Program-made: the position numbers and the translations under genes
Assembly (NCBI GenBank): GCA_013399015.1
Contig: VWZX01006713.1
Coordinates: 372,001-436,000 of the forward strand
DNA length: 64,000 bases
Origin: Galbula dea
Lineage: Eukaryota; Chordata; Aves; Piciformes; Galbulidae
Reading direction: 5' to 3'
The notes under the pieces: generated by a model
What the model was told of the DNA's origin: nothing
Seen by the model: the letters and a program-made list of their open reading frames with translations, nothing else
Database searches by the model: none
In this document: piece by piece, positions 60,236-64,000 of the stretch
Layout: each line of letters starts with the position of its first letter
How positions within the stretch are numbered: the first letter of the stretch is position 1

Positions 60236-60964
60236 TCCTCCAGATGGAAAGTGACTTCCCAGAAGCTGACCAAATGAATTCACTCAACAGCACACACTTT
60301 GGATTTTGCCCCTCTTTTGGTTTTCTTCAGCCCCTCTTCATTTTTAGGGGGTCAAAATTCCTGAGATGTTGGTCTCAGCAGCATTTGGAAGCCTTTGATA
60401 ACTTTTACAGACCACTGAAAAGCAGGGACAAATGCAAAACATGTCACTGAAATGCTACAAGTCTTGTCAAGATTTTTATGGTGCTTTTCATCAAAATGTT
60501 GAAAACTGAAAGCTTCCAGCTGGCTTTCCTTACAGGTAATAATTTAACAGCTAACAGCTTTTCTCCCAAAGCTGCTGCAACCTGCTTGAGCCATGGAAGC
60601 TGATGGGAAAAGCCAGACTCATCCTCTAGAGTAATTATTTCAGATTTTTTAATCCTGCTGCTCCATAAGTTATCAAAACCAAATGAAGCTGTGAAAACAA
60701 GGAGGAATGACCAAAGGAAAAGGGACAGGGAATACAGTGAAAAGGTTTGCCTTTAAAAATCAGCTTGTAATTCCAAGTACTGCTGAGATGAGCACACCTT
60801 TGCTGCAGCAACATGAGGGTGAATCACTGGTTTCAATGCAAAACTCGGCTGAGGAGCTGTAGCAAGAGCTCCAGAGGATTTACCTCCCTCCCATACCTGC
60901 CCTCTCCCCCCCCCCACCTTCGTAGAGTAGAGCATCTGTGATGATCTTGAGGACCAGTGATGGT
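60236..60964. other. Upstream flank, no gene recognised
   Basis: No coding content or repeat recognised. A C-run lies at about 60907-60916. Confidence 0.5.
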
Positions 60965-61095
60965 TTGGAGATCAGGAGAATAGGGCTCACATCCAACCAT
61001 GGTCAGAAGTCCTCCACCCAAGTTCAGCCAGTCATCATTTCTCTGTTCTTCAGTTCTCCATTTCTAAAATGTGGTGAATAACACAATTAGAGTTT
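60965..61095 (-). repeat. MIR-like amniote SINE
   Basis: Reverse-oriented MIR: CATTTCTCTGTTCTTCAGTT, CTCCATTTCTAAAATGTGGT and GAATAACACAATTAGAG, matching TCTGTGCCTCAGTTTCCCCA, TCTGTAAAATGGGG and ATAATA. The left part is weaker. Confidence 0.6.
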
Positions 61096-61339
61096 TTCTT
61101 CTGCTATGCAATGCCCCAAGAGCAATCCTCAGCTTTGCCATGGAATTCTGCCACATTATGAAGGTCACTTCAGCACGCCTCTGAAAGAGCCATCTCTGGA
61201 GCTTCTGCAACCCTGGTGGCAGACCCTTTCCCTTCCACTGACAAGACCTAAGCAGCCCTCACACAGCCCTGCCTGCCCCAGGACGGTATCCTGTCCAGCT
61301 GCCCTGGGGTTCACAGCCTGTGTCAACAGCTACCTGCTT

Positions 61340-61492
61340 CTGGGACCTGTGATGTCCCTCCAGGTATTTGTTCTGTCTCTATGAGCCTCAGTTCTCCTCC
61401 CATGTGCTGGAGATAATCAAGCTCCCCCATCTCACAGGGACTACAGGAGAATTTAATTCCTCATCACTGCCAGTAATGTGCTTTGATAGGCC
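61340..61492 (-). repeat. MIR-like amniote SINE
   Basis: Reverse-oriented MIR: TGAGCCTCAGTTCTCCTCCC, TGGAGATAATCAAGCTCC, CCATCTCACAGGGACTACAG, GAGAATTTAATTCCTCATCA and GTAATGTGCTTTGATAG. The last word matches the MIR end GTAAAGTGCTTTGA. Confidence 0.75.
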
Positions 61493-62879
61493 ACTGATGG
61501 CCTCAGCCTGTTTTCAGCAAAATATTTAAACAGTTAACCTCTATGTGCATATGCACATGCATGCACGTGGGAATTATTATTCAAAACAATCATAGTGAGT
61601 TTTATTTAAATTCTACTTTAAATGATCTAATTCTCCTTTTTGTATATGCCTATATAAGGTCAAGGGATTCTAGGAGTTCAGTCCCCAAAACCTTGTGTGA
61701 GGTGTTCACATAAATGGTGGTTTGTCACAGCAAAAGCTCCAGCTTTATTTAGGTTTAGCAAATTAAAAGAAAAAGGATATCTCTAACACACTGTTGCCTT
61801 GGACAGCTGTGAACACCACAGAGCAGCAGACCCCTGCGTCAGCTTTCTTGCCTTTAGGCTGAACCCACTCTTCTCTACCCACAGAAGGGGCACTTTGAAG
61901 ACAAACTGGATCAAATCCCAAAATACTTTGAAGAGGACAAATATAGACCTTTCTTAACTGTGTTGGGCAATCTCAAAACCATATAAGCACTAATCTATCT
62001 ATATTCCATCTCCTCCTCTTTACTACAATGAAGCACTGTTTTATGCTTATATGCATCAATAAAGAGACCTATAAAGAAAATAATGAACACCCTTGAATAT
62101 CTTCAGACTATAGTCTGTTAATTTTAAAAGGGATACAACATACTGTACCACTTGTATTTCACCAAGATAAAAGCCTATAGATTAATTCCTATTAAAACAG
62201 TTGGTATTTTCAGAACATGCAGATGTAATTTATGGAGAGTCACAATACTCGTAATAGCTCAAAGGCCACAGAAACTGTAGATCTGTGTCTGTTACTGTAG
62301 TTGTACAGGCATTCATTGTACAGAGAGCAGTTGAAAAGGCAGAGTATGTAATCTGAATACTAAATTTGTGAATAGATTCTCACTTGGGCTGGTTAGGCTT
62401 CTCAAGAGCAGCGGATGCTTTGTGGGGGACTTTGTAAAACATTCTGCTAATATATCACATGGTTGCTGTGTTTTCTTATCTTTACTGTTAGAGCTTTATT
62501 CATGAAGACAATATTTGTTTCTTAAAAGGGAACCAACTCTTGCTCTGTACTCTCCACCTGAATTTAGTGTCCTCTGTAAGGGACAGTTTTCACAACAAAT
62601 ACTTCTTCCTTCTTCTATAAAGCAAAGAACTTTAGGTGCTTTTAACCCAAAAGTATACAAGAAACAAAGATCCTTTCCCTCACCCTTGTGTATTCCAATT
62701 GTTATACCTGAGTTACTTGGAAAATAGTATTATATTTTATGTTTTATATCAATAATAAAAGTGTACAGGTCTTCTCTTTTACTGTGGAGACATAAATGTA
62801 TACAGATATATCATTTATGAGGAAGGGCAATTCTAAAGCTTCCTAACAAAATTTAATTATGACACAAGCCACTAACAGA
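61493..62879. other. Upstream flank, no gene recognised
   Basis: AT-rich sequence. No exon, RNA gene or repeat recognised. Confidence 0.5.
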
Positions 62880-62990
62880 GAAGCCTTGAGCCTGGGATCA
62901 TTTTTATTCTTTGCTTGTACAGCACCTAGCACAATGAGGATTTATGCATGACCTAGCTTCCCACTTAGTACTTCAACAAAAATAAGAATT
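62880..62990 (+). repeat. Old amniote repeat fragment
   Basis: GCCTGGGATCATTTTTATTC, TTGCTTGTACAGCACCTAGC, ACAATGAGGATTTATGCATG and ACTTCAACAAAAATAAGAAT. It resembles a widespread reptile and bird repeat end (TTGTACAGCGCCTAGCACAA TGGGG, TGCTACAACAATACAAATAA). I do not name a family. Confidence 0.5.
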
Positions 62991-63639
62991 AACTCTTGCT
63001 TTGCTTATGGCTGGAAATCGCAATGCCAACAGAACTGCATACATCCAATACTGAACAATGAACAACATAGAATTCTGGAGTTCATAAAGCAGTTGATACA
63101 AAAGCATGCTGGGTCTACTTACATTACCAGAGCTGCTGGAGCCATTTTAGACAGATTGTTACTCAGGCTGAAATTTGGCAAAATTCTAGGTGTCAGTTAT
63201 GTTAAGTATTGCAAAGTACAAGGGGACATTCAGTGACAAATGACCGGGCTCATAGCTTTGCAACATCTGAAAGTTTGGTGGCAGTGGAGTCCTTCCATTT
63301 CTCTGTGACAGCATAAACATAAAGGTTGAATCTCAAAAGGTCAGAAGTTGCCATTTGAGTTTGAAGGGGCTTCTGTAATACAGAAGGCTTCTACCAAATT
63401 AGGCTGCAAACATCATGGGAGCAGGTCTTGTAAGGCTTCTGACACTTACCAGATATACTACAGCTATATTCATAGTCTTCTTCCTAGGTGAAATATAGAA
63501 TAGATAAGGCCACCCTACACATACATTTCTGAATAGTTTCTACTACAGCTCTTTAAAGCTTGACAAATAATTGGAGAGTAAGGTCATTTTCCTCTTTTAA
63601 TCCAACCTACCTGTAAGTGCACAGCATAAGCCAGTGGCT
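62991..63639. other. Upstream flank, no gene recognised
   Basis: No coding content or repeat recognised. Confidence 0.5.
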
Positions 63640-64000
63640 TCCTGGGAGACAGGAGTCACGGGGGTGCCCCAAGACAGCATGGCAGGAACCTCACCAGCCA
63701 GGGTTCATGCAGTGACCCCCAGCAAGGGAGTAGGGCAAGCCAAAGATGATGGCCAGGTCTAAACAAGACCCCTAATCTTCAGGCAAGCCTGCAGTGAGGA
63801 CATCAAGCCAAGAAGTTAATTTGCAAGTCAGGATCAGCAAGGTCCATGGCTAGGCAGGGACACAACTATGACCAAGCAGAAGACCAGCACTCCCCACACA
63901 TAGCCCAAATCAAAGAACAAAGTATGGGACTGAGCTTAAATGGGCTCCTGGCCCAATGACAGTAGTGTGAGTGGAGACCCCAGCTGAGCCTGATCAGGGA
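63640..64000. repeat. Unclassified, probably repetitive GC-richer segment
   Basis: The composition shifts and the text is full of CAGG, AAGCCAAG and CAGCAAGG words. It also has GGACTGAGCTTAAATGGGCT, CCTGGCCCAATGACAG and CCAGCTGAGCCTGATCAGG, which I associate with dispersed avian and reptile repeats. It seems to run past the right edge. No class assigned. Confidence 0.35.

Noticed and set aside
1..64000. CRISPR arrays, tRNA genes, bacterial-type operons or integrated viral genes
   Set aside because: No regularly spaced repeats, no tRNA B-box with a foldable arm, and no viral coding text were recognised. The sequence is vertebrate intron and promoter DNA.

Overview
The window looks like bird nuclear DNA. 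It carries at least eight CR1 LINE fragments with the avian 3' end (the GGTTGGAAGGGACC-type core and short ATTCTRTG-type tails), older CR1, MIR-like and palindromic repeats of the kind shared by birds, crocodilians and turtles, and a vertebrate gene start in a CpG island. The order or species cannot be told from the sequence.

The one gene I can identify is the 5' end of IKZF2 (Helios, an Ikaros-family zinc-finger transcription factor), on the minus strand. Coding exon 2 (55932-55980, start codon at 55965) and exon 3 (55086-55190) have consensus splice sites. They join in phase across a split cysteine codon to give the Helios N-terminus (M-E-A-E-A-A-D-G-Y-I-T-C-D-N-E-L...). The GC-rich block at about 57.7-58.96 kb, with a 120-base assembly gap, is the promoter and non-coding first exon region, with three candidate splice donors. 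All DNA from 1 to 55085 is then intron 3 of IKZF2. I found no zinc-finger exon in it, so the next exon should lie beyond the left edge. DNA from about 59 kb to 64 kb is upstream flank with old MIR-like and palindromic repeats and no recognisable gene.

Intron 3 is mostly unremarkable AT-rich sequence with retroposon fragments. The left edge holds a CR1 copy (1-1262) whose reverse-transcriptase core has been deleted. A closely similar CR1 3' end sits at 36124-36357. Next to that copy, in the opposite orientation, is the most interesting object in the window. At 35843-36038 a nearly full-length 5S rRNA copy is fused directly to a CR1 3' tail. That is the architecture of a 5S-headed SINE mobilised by CR1, and its internal RNA polymerase III boxes A and C look intact.

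Other oddities are a perfect 45-bp palindrome (49366-49410), a diverged duplicated block of about 115 bp (27408 and 28740), several short exact tandem duplications, and candidate regulatory AT-rich blocks. Most open reading frames in the window are chance frames in intron sequence and are not annotated.
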